From Diplocarpon mali (Eukaryota > Ascomycota > Leotiomycetes > Helotiales > Drepanopezizaceae): 64,000 nucleotides of DNA. The number at the start of each line of letters is the position of its first letter. The stretch's first letter is position 1. Positions 12,057-24,174 of this stretch are shown one piece after another. The notes under the pieces are model-generated. The model was not told where the DNA came from, made no database searches, and saw only the letters and a list, made by a program, of their open reading frames with translations. The translations under genes were made by a program, and so were the position numbers. Location: the NCBI GenBank assembly GCA_024741835.1, contig JAENRP010000035.1, positions 101,626-165,625 on the forward strand, in the 5' to 3' direction.

Positions 12057-14111
12057 TTAATTCTTCTTCGTGCTAGTTGAAGCTGAGTCTCCTTCGTCTC
12101 GAGGTAACTGAAACCCCATCATTCCCATTATATTTCCTCCTGGCCCTGGCATTCCGGCCTGAGCTTTGAAGCTCTCAAGCAAATTCTTCGCCAAATTGAA
12201 ATCAATATCGGTCCCGTCGTTTTCACTCTCATCATCGGAAACCTTGTCTGCTATCTGGGTCCTCTCCGTTCCTGCTCCCAACTTGTCCCTGTCTGCTCCA
12301 TGTTTTTTAGAAGTAGGGTTCAGATTGAGTGCGCCAGCCTCATTCAGCTCAGCCCCCATTTGTTCCATGAGTTTTCTGATCTCGCTGGCCTCGTCGTCGT
12401 CGTGTCCTTCATCACTACTATCAAGCTCTTCGATCCTGTTATCCCCGAGTTGAGCGGATGTGTCCTTTGACTTGCTCGTATTTGCAGCTCCATTATCTTC
12501 CTCTGAAGGCAAGCCCATCATCTCCCTCATCATCTTAGCGAATTCCTTCTCGTCAAAGCTGACGTCCTTGTCTTCATCCTCACTACCATCCTCAATATCA
12601 TCCTCGTCATCATCATCATCAATGTCCATATCGTCCATTTCTGCGCCGCACATACCAGCGTCATCGTCATTGAGGAATGCTTCGAATCGCGCGACCATTT
12701 TTTTCAGGTCAGCATGGGTCTTGGCATCACCAAATCCTGAATGGGGCTCTGGCCCAAAACCGCCATTCACTTCAAAGTTCTTTTTCTCCTTGGTCTTTCC
12801 GTCCAATTCGCGTTCGAAGTCTTGGAAATTGATGTCCAACCAAGTCTCAGTGTCTTCCCGATGCACCTCCCTCCAATTCTCGATCTCTTGATCTGTAGGC
12901 AGGGCCGAGTCGTCATCCGTTTCCAGGTCGTCCACTAGGATCTTGAGTTCGCGAACCGTTCGGTTATCCCTGCTCATCGGATCCGCCAACAGCATCTCGA
13001 ATCCCGAGGTGACCTTCATTCCTATCTCGAGCTGCATGTATGTTTTGGCCCCAATGTGATCGGATGGCGCATAATTTCCGGCTCTAGCTAGAATGCTTTT
13101 CCATGAGACAGGTGGTGAGAACTGCTGTGACTTTAGCTGCGCATACAGAACTTTTGTGAATCGAGTCGAGATCGTCACTAGATCGTGTGGGGGAAATGCA
13201 AGTTTGGACGATGTGCTTTGGAGCGGCTTCAACGCAACCGGATCACGGAGGTAAAAGGCCTCTACCGCTGGTGCGATGGAAGCAGGTCGATCATGCAAAA
13301 TATACGCAAGCTTTCTTGGGATCGTGATTGGGGTATGGTGCAATGAGGCTGTGATCTGTGATGGATAGTTTCTCAGTCGGTAGAATGCCTCTTCTTCAAC
13401 CAATGGAGAGTGTATGAGAGATTCCGGAGTGGATCTGATAGTCTTCTGAGCTTCGTCTAAGCTCAGAGTTAGAGAAACAGGGGCCGTAGCCTTCTTGGTC
13501 GAAGGCGACACTAGGTCTGTATTGAGAGGAATGATGCGGATCTTGTTATTGTTGATCCAGACCTATGTAAAATTAGCAAAGATCCCAAGCTTTCATGTAT
13601 GGCTTTTCTGCTTACCCGATTATCGGCAATTTCTGGGTTCAGCCAGCGGGGTAAGACATTGGCGGCTTCAATCAACAAGAACTCGCCATCGGTATCCACG
13701 ACCTTGACCCATAAACTTGGAAATCGCTTGCTTAATTCTTTGAGTATATACACAATAAGCCATTCGTCCTCGACCGAATCGCCGTAGTCTGTCAGGCCAT
13801 GTAGGTACATCAACCCTAGACATTTAATTGAGCCACGAGAATACGTGCTTGGTATTAAAAGACATACCTTTACTACTTTGAAGCTCCAAGTTCATTGCTT
13901 CGCGTTGCCATATGTATTCTTTTAGTAATCCTCCCGTCATCTCAAGAGCCTCCTTGCGCACATCATCCAACCGCCCCAGCAATTCCCTCTGTGACTTAAT
14001 TTTAAGATCAACGATGAAGAGTAAATATTCGACACAATTTTCAGGTAAAAGCTTAGGGAAACCAACGAAGTCCTTCCCGAACTCATTGAAACCATCTTCC
14101 GGCAGGCTCAT
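12057..14111 (-). CDS. ecd: Ecdysoneless / SGT1-family regulatory protein
   Basis: Member of the ECD (human Ecd, S. pombe Sgt1) family, linked to transcription, pre-mRNA splicing and cell-cycle control; this is not the HSP90 co-chaperone also called Sgt1. Exons 14111..13868, 13815..13616, 13562..12057 encode 649 aa. The N-terminal half carries ENCVEYLLFIVD, GLMYLHGLTDYGDSVEDEW and FPSLWVKVVDTDGEFLLIEA, followed by LPRWLNPEIADNRVWINNNK across the second splice junction. The C-terminal half is acidic, with a long Asp/Glu run at about residues 430-460, and ends in a low-complexity Gly/Met-rich tail. Introns are 52 and 53 nt. It shares a 315-bp intergenic region with the spindle-pole gene on the other strand. 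Confidence 0.88.
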
Positions 14112-14426
14112 AGTGGTGAGTAAGACAAAAATGTTATTGTCACTTGTAGTTGAGGATGATGAGACTGAGGGTTTCGTAAGGCGCCCGGCACACTTGGCGC
14201 TAGATCCTTTCTAACAAGGGACCCTGCCCACGCTAGGCCTAGGCTAGAAGTACAGTAAACAAATCGTAAAGTCGCGTCCTTGGAACACCAACAACAAAAC
14301 TTCGGCGACCACTTTTGCATGCTTCGGATTAATGGCCACATCTTGTAATCCTGGAACAAACGCCACGTTCATCCATAAGTAATATTTTGCCTTCCTCCAA
14401 CTGTGCAGGCTTTTCCGATTACAACC

Positions 14427-17400
14427 ATGGTGCAAGCTGGGGTCGGGGGTCTCGATACTCCACGAACAAACCTCGGAGATGCAACTTATATCTCTACCAG
14501 ACAACTAGATTTTGATATGTCGCAAGAGCTTTCTTTCCAGTCTCCTTCGAAGGACAACAACAGCCTGGTGAGCCAGATGCAGAATCGACGCGGCATGAAC
14601 CTTAAGACGCCGCGCAGTCGCGCAGTGCTCAACGACCGACGAAATCTTCCAGCAGGGCTGGGCGGCGGTGAGTTTACTCCCTTACTTAAAAGCGCGACGA
14701 GGAACAGCGCTCTGCGATATGGGAAAGAGAATGTTCCCGCCACACCAGCGTTTGGCAGCCTGGGCAACATCCCCGAAGTGAGCCCAGTTCCTGCAAGCCC
14801 AGTCTACGGCGGATCTCGAAACGGCTCATTCATGGCCGGCACACCTATGCCCCAAGTAGACAGTAGCAGTGCGGCTTCGACGCCCATGGCTCTACTCCCT
14901 CGGCGCAAAGAGGGCCCCAGTATCCTACAAGATGGCAACCAATTATCGTTACGAGAGCAGGAAAATGTCATCGACAAGATAGAGAAGGAAAACTTTGGTC
15001 TCAAATTGAAGATTCACTTTTTGGAGGAAGCTTTACGAAAGAGCGGACCTGGGTTCAGCGAGGCAGCCTTGAAGGAGAATACGGAGCTGAAGGTGGATAA
15101 AGTCACGATGCAGAAGGAACTCCTCAGATATCGCAAAACGCTCGCCAGTGCCGAAAAAGACGTTGAAGTTTACCGCCAGCAGTTCCTAGACATGCAAGAG
15201 AAGGTTAAACGGAAGCATGTGGACCAGGGAGCGCGCGAGGAACTAGACCATGTACGGGAGACCTTGGAAGAGCGAGAGACTGAATTGAATCGTTTAAGGA
15301 GTCAAGAGATTCGAGTCGACGATTTACAAGACAAGATTGACGACCTCAAAACCGAGTTGAGGGAAAAGGATCGGGAGGTCAATAACCGTGAAGATGAGGT
15401 CGATAACCTGAAGGAGGATATCGAGAAGCGTGATAATACTATATCGGAACTACAGCATTCCATGAAGGAGGCGCAGCGTCGTACTGTAGAGCTGGAGGAG
15501 AAAGCTCAGGCTAGTGTAGAGCTGGATGAGGCGAAAGATACCATTAAGGACCTGCGGCAGGATATAAAGCGACTCAAGGAAGAGGCGAGAGGCACTATCC
15601 AGGACTTGGAGCAAGAATTACAACGTTTCAAGGAGGTAGCAGACGAGGCCAAAGAAGAGAGAGAAGCAGCGATCAAGGACAAAGAGAGAGCTGAAGAAAA
15701 CCTCGATGAGTTGCAGGACGAAATCGCCAACAAGTCCATGACAAGCAAGGGATTCAGCCGGCAGGTTCAAGAGAAAGCAAATCGTCTGCAAGACGAACTT
15801 GAACAACTTCGAGAAACACATCTCAAGCTCGAAGAGGAACTTGCAGACAAGACTCGCGATGTCAAGGATTTGCAGGTAAAGCTCGAGGATCTCAGGCAGG
15901 ACTGTGAGATTAGAGAACGAAAGCTCCAGAATAAGGTCGATAATGTTCAAATTGAGAGTCAGACCGTTGCACGAGAGCGCGATTCCCATGTTAAACGCAT
16001 CGAAACTCTTCAGAGTGAGCTTCATCAAAAGGCTGACGAGAAGAATCTTCTTCAGATTCGCCATGATGCACTCACAACAGAATCTGCCGGGCTCCAGCGT
16101 GATTTGACGAGATCACAAAAAACTATCGAGGAGCTTGATGATAAGCTAGAGCATGAGAGAACTCTAGCTCTCGACAGCGAGCGCCAACTAAGAAATTCGT
16201 ACAGCGGAGAATTAAATCGTCTGCAAGACGAGATCGAAAATCTAAATGCTCATATGAAGGATCGCGAGCTTATATATCTTCGATCAGACGAACGTTGGAG
16301 CAGCGAGATAGCCAATCTACAAGTCCAGAAAGATTTGGTCGACGAGAGAGTAGCCAGCCTGCAACGAACGATAGATAGACTGCAGGAAGTCGAAGGCAAC
16401 CTATCTAGCAAGGAATCGAAGCTCCAGCAGGTTCTTCAAACTCAAAAGGAGAGATACGAGAGTCAGGAAGTTCTCCTGAAGCGGCAGATAAACGAGCTGA
16501 ATGAAGACTTGGAAGCCCGGCGCCAAGCATGGGAAGAAGTTAGAAATGAGTTGATGGATGTAAAGGAGGAGCTCCGTCTGAGTCAACGGGAGCAGAAATC
16601 CCTTGCCGAGAAAGTTGAGGGACTCGAGGACGAAGTTGAGATTTTGCAAACAAGTCTAGACGATGAGAGCGACCAAGCGAACCAGGAAATTACGGCCGCG
16701 AAACAGGACTCTGAAAACCTACGACGCCAAATCCAAGGATTGAAGCAAGATCTGGCTAGAGCAGAATCTGTAGCCGCAGGTGCACGAGCTGAGAAGGAAG
16801 CCTTCCAGGGCGACTTGCAGGCAGGAGAAGGTAGCAAAGAACAGCTCAACTTGCGACTGAGAGAGGTTGAAGCACAGCTTGCCGGAGTACGACAAGAGAA
16901 ACAAACCTTGCAGGATCAGATGGGCAAGCTCAATCTCGAGATGCATAGCCTGCGTGGCTCAAAGGCGGATGTAGAAGCCGAGCGTGATGAGTTGCAGAGC
17001 CAGGTGAGATCATTGCAGCAGCAAGAGGAGGAGACATTCCGTTTGGACCAAGAACGAGTCGACCTTCGAACTGCCAAGATGAAGCTCGATGCCGAGGTAC
17101 GACGTCTAAGAGAAGAGAACAAGTTGTCCATTGCTCAGCAACAGGCTGTAGAGAAGGAGCTACAGCAGGAGATTGATAGAGCAAATGCTGAAGAGGCCCG
17201 CTTGAGCTCTGAGATCCATGATTTACAGAGGATCTTGCGAGGTTCTTCTGAAAAGCGCGAGCTGGCAACAGCCAAGAAGACCATCCAAAACCTTGAAGCC
17301 CGTATTCAGGAACTAGAGGCCCAAGTTGCCTCGGGCGATGGTCAAGATGACGCAGCGCAGGAACTCTCTATTGTCCGCCATGATCTCTCAGCAGCGCGCC

Positions 17401-18959
17401 AGAAGGAAAACGAGTTCCTTCAACGCGAAGCGGCCCAGAAAGAAGCCATTCGTGGATTCAAACGCCAAATAACCGAGCTTGAACGTAGAGCTCATGATGC
17501 TGAAATATGCCGCCTGGTATCATCTTCTCCGCACTCTTCTGTCAGTGATTCTGCTCGTAAATCCGAGATCGTCGAAGTTCGCGCCCAGCTCGCTTCAGCT
17601 CACCAAACTATCAAGGAAATCCGCACCCAGTTGAAGAATTCCGAGAAAGAGGCGTCTCGAAAGATCAATGCTCTTAACATTGACATTCAGTCCCAAGCCA
17701 CAGCGTGGGAAACTGAGAAGGACGAACTCGAGCAAGCTTTGGATGAAGCCCAGTTTGCGAGAGAAGACCTCGCAGCTAAGAATGCTACCTCTGAAGCAAC
17801 AATCACTCGGCTGCGTGGCAAAATCGATCGTCTTGAAAAGGCACTCCAGCAGGAACGTCTCAATAGCGGCGAAGACAGGACTATGGTTTTAGAACGACGA
17901 GATCTTCACGAGATGTTGAGAGAGACCCAACTTCAAGCCGAGTCCCTCGAAATCAGCGTCCAAGAACGTGATGATAAGATTGCAGCCATTTTAAATACCG
18001 AGCGAGAACTGCGCGCTCAATTGAAACGCGTAAGAGACGAGCGCGCCCAGCACCATGCGAGTGCTACCGCTGCTCAAGAGCAGTTGCAAATTCTCGAGCG
18101 CAAGTACAAACAAGCGAAACAAGTTTGGGCAGATGAGAAGGCCAATTGGGAAGACGACCTGTCGAAGGCGACCGCGGCTCATGACCAACTTGAAAATCTT
18201 GAGCGCAAGTATAGACAAGCAAAAGAGACTTGGGCTCAAGAAAAAGCCAGTTGGGCACATGATACAAAGGCCACCGCGGCTCAAGAGCAGTTGCAGAATC
18301 TTGAGCGTAAATACAGAAAGGCCAAGGAGAGTTGGGCCAAGGAGAAATCCGACTGGGAAGAAGAAAGAAAGAACCTCACAAGCGGCGTCCGCTTCGTAAA
18401 CCAGTCTCTCTCCATGAACGACGAATCCGAGCTCCAGACCCTGAAAAAGACATTTGCAGAAAAGGAGCTCTACCACGAGAAAGCCATGCGCGGCATGCAG
18501 ATGCAGCTCGACTACGCGCGCGCAAAATGCCAGCGCGAGGAGAACTTCCGCGTTGCAGCTGCGTACGTCAAGAAATACATGGCGCTGCAGATATCACTGT
18601 TTGAGGCTTGGTTCGTCCCCCTCTCCTTCCCTTGTTTATGTGGACTCGGCAACGGCTAACAACTCCACAGCAACATAGCAGATATCCGACTCCTGGAATC
18701 TGCCGGCGTCAAGCGCCCGCCTCCTCGCCCTAAGAAACCGATGACCCTCCGTAAGGTAGCGATCATGGTCCGCGCCACCTTGCGTATGAAGAAGGGAGTC
18801 GAGGAGTGGAGCAAGAGTCGCAGGATCCATGACTTGATTGAAGCGAAGCGTGCGCAGCAGCATAAGGACGAGGCGACAAGGAGGATACGTGCGAAGCTGG
18901 GCCTCGATAGCTCGCCATCTATTAGGTCGCCAGCAAAGTGGTGCGGAGTTATGAAGTAG
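14427..18959 (+). CDS. Spindle-pole-body / MTOC coiled-coil protein (Pcp1/ApsB-like)
   Basis: Large structural protein expected to anchor gamma-tubulin complexes at the spindle pole body or other microtubule-organising centres. Exons 14427..18610 and 18671..18959 give 1,490 aa. After a Ser/Thr/Pro-rich N-terminus with TPLLKSATRN, a CM1 (centrosomin motif 1) gamma-tubulin-complex-binding segment lies at about residues 175-240 (KENFGLKLKIHFLEEAL). About 1,100 residues of coiled coil follow. Three tandem repeats of 34-35 aa precede the C-terminus (nt 18063-18371). The end resembles a PACT domain: CQREENFRVAAAYVKKYMAL, then after the intron ADIRLLE and LRKVAIMVRATLRMKKG. The first ATG after an upstream GTG in the same frame is used. 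CM1 + PACT favours the Pcp1 (pericentrin-like) type over ApsB/Mto1, but I am not certain which orthologue it is. Confidence 0.87.
18063..18371 (+). repeat. Three tandem coding repeats of about 34 codons
   Basis: Within the spindle-pole gene, units at 18063-18167 (35 codons), 18168-18269 (34) and 18270-18371 (34) each begin ATAA and contain LE(R)KY(K/R)QAK followed by W-A-x-E-K-x-x-W. The nucleotide copies are still clearly similar, which suggests a recent intragenic triplication. Confidence 0.9.
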
Positions 18960-19358
18960 GTTATGATTCATGAGTGCAATTATTGTGTTTTGGGATATAT
19001 TTTGGGCGTGTGTATGCAACTACAGATTTGAGTGAGGAGCACCGGGAGTAGGCATTGACGAGTGTTTGGGGTATCATTCAATTCACATGATTCGTATGGG
19101 TGCAAAGTAGCGTTGCTCATAGCCAGTCAGTTTGGATGTTGTAGTCCGCGTCGAAGTAAAAGTCATAACATGTTGCAAATATTAGATCGTATTCCCATCG
19201 TACCATGCAAGGCAGGATCCATGGAATATACAAATCGTTCATTACCCTGAACCGTAAACCAGGATGGGCAATCCTTCGAACCCCAGGTATAGAAAGAAAG
19301 GATACAGTATTCTTTTCCCCCTTATGCACACAAAGAAACCGTGTCCCTATATACTGAT
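18960..19358. other. Convergent 3' intergenic region
   Basis: About 0.4 kb between the spindle-pole gene (+) and the metacaspase gene (-). It is AT-rich, without a supported gene or repeat. Confidence 0.5.
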
Positions 19359-21226
19359 TTACATGACGAACAGAAGGTTGGTGTCTTGACGAACAAAATC
19401 AGTATCTGCTAGACCACAGAACCGAAGGGTGACATACTTAACGGGTGGCTGGAGCTCAATTGAGGCTTCTGCGTGTACTTTGTGGCGAGCTCGTCTCTGA
19501 TACTGTTGAGAAGCTGGACATAAGACTGCTGGGGATTCTTCTTCATAGCGGTAATGAAGGCCCAGGACATGGCTCCGGTGGCTTTGGCTGCGATGGTGGC
19601 GTCGGCGCTGTGAGACAGACAGTCAGCAAATGATTCCGAGTGACATTATCTGTATGTCGATCCCTGATCCAGCTTGAACACCATGCTAACGAGCCAACGT
19701 GACTCGCAGCCCTAAAGCTAAGTGCCTCATCCATATGTGGTGAATGACGTAGCCTTAGGGCGTCCAAATAAAGCAATTGGAGACATATGATACTGTGACA
19801 TTGGCCAGGGATTTGCACGGCAGCCAGAGTGGTTCTTCCAGCGCCCGCTAAGCCACCAATGCGCCACCCTTTGCTTTTGACCTTTCCCCACATGTACATG
19901 AATGGCAGAAATTATGAATAGCAAGCAGTGATAGAATATACTAACGATGTCTGATCGTCTTTGCTGCCTGACCACATGATAACATCAGCTGGCGAAGTTT
20001 TGGTAGACATAGTCTTATTGTATGCGTCGTCTCCGGATGTTGCTTTCTTAAAGAAGCCCATCAGATTACTAGCAACACCGCCAAGATCGCCTTGACTGTA
20101 AGATGAAATGACCCCGAGAAGACCCTGACCAGCCTCCTTGGCAAGATTAGGCTCTTTGAGAACACCTTGTGTAGAGTAAATATAAGGCAGATCTAGTGCT
20201 GTTCCAGAATGGCACGAATCGAAGATAGCAGTCAATCGGACCCCAGGTTGCAATGGAGTGACCATAATCCTATGCATCTCGTCATCGACAATGTGTCCGA
20301 CTTGCCGGAAATCAACGGGATAAATGACTTCGTCATAGCCATCTTCTTCATCGCCATCCAGATCCTTGGTCTGGCCACCATGACCTTCTTGCGGGTTAGC
20401 AGCTTGCAAATCCGTGGTCCACAGATTCCTCACCTGAGAAGTGGAAGAACAAAGAATCGTTCGGTCGAGCGTCCTTCACCAACCAATGCATCGCCCGGAG
20501 AATATTCTGTTTAGTCGGCTGGCTCATAGGGTTCTGTTGATCGTCGGTAAGAATGACCATATCATCTCGCCGATAGCCGAAATTTTCGTGTAAGAATGCC
20601 GACATATTCTTCACATCGTTGATGCATCCTCGCAATTGACCCCGTTGTCCGAAATAATTAATCCCGATCAACAAAGCCTTCCTCCGGCCCGTACAGTTCG
20701 AATATTGGAAAGCGTAGCCTTGTGGTGCCCCGTTCCCAAAGCTTTGCATGGAAGATGGAGGTGGCGGGGGAGCTGACTGATTGCCATTGAGATACGCGTT
20801 CGAGTTTGCGGTTGGCATGCCTGGAAAATCCGACTATCAGCATTTGAGTGTGAGGGTCGAGTCATTTAAGTACCAGGTCTGCCGTATTGCGGCTGGTTGG
20901 TTGGCACACCATGATAGCCACCGTATTGCTGTGGAGGAGGCTGAAATTAACACCATCAGATTATGTGACCTTCAACGCTCGGCCTTCCACCTCACCTGTG
21001 AATATCCATATGGTTGAGCTGGTGGAGGAGGCTGCTGGTAGCCGTATCCTTGGTGGGGAGGAGGAGGTCCGTAGCTCTGCTGTGGAGGTCTGAGAATTTG
21101 TTAGCATCAGCGTCGGGACACGTAGAGCCACAAATCCTACGGATAATAATTTGCTTCACGCGGGTATTGCGGTGGTGGTGGTGCTCCGTATCCTCCATGG
21201 TACCCGGATCCTGGATATCCTGACAT
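19359..21226 (-). CDS. MCA1: Metacaspase (caspase-like cysteine protease)
   Basis: Type I metacaspase, a Ca-dependent Arg/Lys-specific cysteine protease implicated in fungal stress, ageing and proteostasis. Seven exons: 21226..21141, 21089..20996, 20940..20874, 20820..20434, 20384..19946, 19607..19438, 19384..19359 (422 aa). The prodomain (about residues 1-115) is Pro/Gln/Tyr/Gly-rich, as in type I enzymes. The catalytic domain starts at [20 protein letters not shown]. The dyad is H213 in SGHGGQ, whose glycine codon is split by an intron, and C269 in [15 protein letters not shown]. The end SHPLNTNLLFVM requires the last 26-nt exon. Most introns are 49-55 nt, but one (19608..19945) is 338 nt. 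Confidence 0.93.
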
Positions 21227-22099
21227 CTCTGTCGAGCAGACTATGAGGCGTGTAGATGCGAGATGCTCTATTTCACGGAAGGTCAGGCCGAGGACAAAGG
21301 AAACTTCTGAGACTCGAGAATAGCTAGGTCGAGAGGCGGGATTATGCCTGACGAGAGGCTGTCCCTGCGACAAGCCGTGCAGATAGGACGAGAGGGCCGG
21401 GCAGGCGTATCTGAGATGATAACGGGGATGCTGAAGCGTACCCAGGGGGATCGAGGCTAAGAAGGCTTGGGCAGGCCCGGCAGTGCGCTGCTGTACTGGA
21501 GTCAAGGACGTACGGGGAGGTAGGGTGCCAGGTGCTGCACAGCTGGAGGTTGTTGACACTGGAAAGCAGTGTCGGTAGCGTCAGGAGGTAGGGAGGTATG
21601 ATTGCTGAGCGTTGATTGCAGTCGCAGTCGCAGTCGCAGTAGTCGATACCAGGACGTGGTGCAGGTGCAGGCAATGCGCTCGAAAGAGGACGAGTTGCCC
21701 AAATGCAGCCGGGCTGAGATGTTCAATGGGGATGGCGGGGGAGTTGCTCAGCGGTGGTAGCGCAGGTAGGGGTATTGCGAGTGGTGGTGAGGGTTTGGAT
21801 ATTGGATATTGGATATTGGATGTTGGAAGTAGGTGTGGACGCAGAGGTGTATGCGTGCGGAGACGGAGAGAGGTACGTCGGTTAGGGCCGCAGATGATTC
21901 GTCAGTGATTCGTCAATGATTCGTGAATTCTCCAGCCGGCGAGTCGTGACTGGTGTGTGGTGTTTGTTGTCGGAGGAATTGTACTCTGTGCAAAGTATTG
22001 AAATCTCTTGAAGGCTTTGCCTGCTGGCTGCAACGAGATGGAAGGGGAGGGGTAGCCTGGGGCAGAACGTGGCATGACGTTAGCGCCCGCTTTCCCCGG
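21227..22099. other. Metacaspase upstream region with short tandem repeats
   Basis: Promoter/5' UTR side of the metacaspase gene. It carries small tandem repeats: CAGTCG units (about 21619-21640), GGATATT in about three copies (21797-21822) and a GATTCGTCA-type unit in three copies (21894-21925). No conserved coding frame was recognised. Confidence 0.6.
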
Positions 22100-23047
22100 A
22101 TGATACTCGTTCATCTAATATTTCTCCACTTCGCCATCTCTATATTTGTCCCCGACCCGAACCGACCTGCTGGGTCTGCATCCGTAACGCGACACTCATT
22201 TCTGTCTGCTTGTACTTTGCCAGCATCAACACAGCTTTATCTCAAGCCGCCAAAGAAAACGTCTCAATCTTTTCTGGGTCCGCGGACATGCCAACTGGCC
22301 CTGGGCAGTTCACTTGACGAGAGTAGTCCTATTTCACGAGAAAGACGGCATCTTGTCATTTTCCACCTGGACGAGCTGGCAGGGCTTCATCAGTCGACCA
22401 GGAGTTATTCCTCCATCACTTTGGGTCGCTCTGGGGGCTTAGAGGATGCAGAGGAGACGCTCAAGCACAGCTGTCTTCAGAAGCACCACAGCTGGCGAAA
22501 CCGCAGAAGTGCAAAATCAGCCAAGTTTTATTGCGTGGCAATGACTGCTTGCCCTGAGCACTGCAATTATTCAGATGTTGATACACTGCAGCACAGGGGA
22601 CAGAATCTTTCGACTTGGAACAAGCAGATGCAACAAATGCCCTGCTCCAGCTATCCCCGTTCAATAAGCCATAGGAACGCAACCGCGGTCCAAGTCTCGG
22701 ACTCGGAAGCAGCCATTAATATTAAACAGCAGCGAATCAGCGATGTTCCAGGTAAGACCTGGCGGGTCATTAAGCATTTCCGGAGAACCGCGAACGACTC
22801 TCTCAGCCGGAGCGCCCGAAGAGCTCCCTGTGGAGGCTTTGGAAGCGCTGCGTGGTTCTGCACAATGACGCTTCAGCGAGGTCTGGGTAGGCCCGCCATG
22901 CATTCGAAACTAGCCCACATCTGCGCTAACCGCATCAATATCATCAACACCGTCGCATGTTTACTAGATGACGCTCTTGTGCCGAGTCAAAGATTTACAC
23001 TGCAGGATGCACCTTGGGTCTTGGCCTATCGAGTTGGAGGCTTCTAG
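22100..23047 (+). CDS. Long open frame of unknown status
   Basis: An uninterrupted frame of 364 codons runs 21953..23047; its first ATG is at 22100, giving 315 aa. I recognise no domain. The product is rich in Ser, Arg, His and Cys, with a short hydrophobic stretch right after the ATG (MILVHLIFLHFAISIFV) that could act as a signal peptide or anchor. A stop-free run this long is unexpected by chance at this base composition. However, the residue usage does not look like a typical protein, no intron is needed, and the surrounding DNA looks intergenic. It may be a lineage-specific gene or a non-coding stretch. Confidence 0.25.
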   Translation: MILVHLIFLHFAISIFVPDPNRPAGSASVTRHSFLSACTLPASTQLYLKPPKKTSQSFLGPRTCQLALGSSLDESSPISRERRHLVIFHLDELAGLHQSTRSYSSITLGRSGGLEDAEETLKHSCLQKHHSWRNRRSAKSAKFYCVAMTACPEHCNYSDVDTLQHRGQNLSTWNKQMQQMPCSSYPRSISHRNATAVQVSDSEAAINIKQQRISDVPGKTWRVIKHFRRTANDSLSRSARRAPCGGFGSAAWFCTMTLQRGLGRPAMHSKLAHICANRINIINTVACLLDDALVPSQRFTLQDAPWVLAYRVGGF

Positions 23048-24174
23048 TGAACGAATGAGGCCCATGTCCTCACGCCTAAGGCTCACTGGCGAAGGGCCGG
23101 GAGGGATTATTTTTATTTATTTTGGGTGGAGTCTTCCCGGGTCTTGAGATCATATTCAGATACTGTTAACAGACTGGCTCAAGACATTGAGGCCGACAGT
23201 ATGCCGAATTGCAACCTCCACAACAAATGGTCAAAGAGCGACGGTTTTGGGAAAAAAGCGACAACATAATCCAGACCATCATTCGGGCCATGACATGCAG
23301 CCCTCTTCGAAACGGGCCAATCGCAGCCATTTCAGCATGTACAGTCTTCTCTGGCGTATCCGAACTTTCTCCAGGACGGCCACGCCGATCACCCAGCCAT
23401 GTAGGGCAGCGATCCGGTTGGTCAGGATGCAAGCCAGTCAAAGAAGCTCGGAGGAACAAAAAGCTTTGCTTCTAGGATCGATCTGCCGAAGCCATCTCTT
23501 CGTCTTGACTAACGGTCGAATACAGCCACACAGATCTGCAGTGCAGGATTTCCAAACCCGACGCCGTGGAATATGGCTATGCTACTCTGGATCTGTAGAC
23601 TGCCAGTCATATCCATGATAGATACGCTCGAAATGTTGGACGTCAACGAGCACTTGAGTGTTTCTGTCAATCAATTCATGTCGAGAATGCGTCGAGGGGT
23701 ACGCGACGTGACCACACCTGCATCAGCGCGTGGCTTCACGAGCACAGATCGTGGGTTTCCTCATCAGAGCTGTTCCTGGCACAAGCACCCAAGCATAACC
23801 TCTCAGCCTCACCTCAGCGCGGCCGCAAGCATAGCCGTCTAAAATAGCGGCCAAGGAGCTCGCTCATAGTTGTCTCGGGAGAGCAGTGGAATTTATGCTC
23901 AACTCAAACCGTCGCCACATGGTCAGCGTACTTCATTCGTGACCACAGGGCCTCTATTCATATTTCCATTGTTTTGTTTCTAGATTCCCAGCTACTGCTA
24001 TAATGTCGCCTTTGCTGAGCTATGAACTTTCGCAGGTGTCATACCAGGCACTTGATGTGTAAGCACCGAGAATTGCTACAAGTAGTAGCGTATTTGATCT
24101 TTGCCCGGAAGATCGCAACGCCGTGTTGCTCCTAGACCCCAAACTTGTTCTTCAAAGCACGTCCTTGAGAGTCA
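23048..24174. other. Intergenic region without recognised features
   Basis: About 1.1 kb before the 3' end of the ferric reductase gene. Only overlapping short frames are present and nothing in it can be named. Confidence 0.5.

Noticed and set aside
17991..18476. 161-aa antisense frame opposite the spindle-pole gene repeats
   Set aside because: Its internal LXXLEL(LQ) repetition is merely the reverse complement of the coding repeats.
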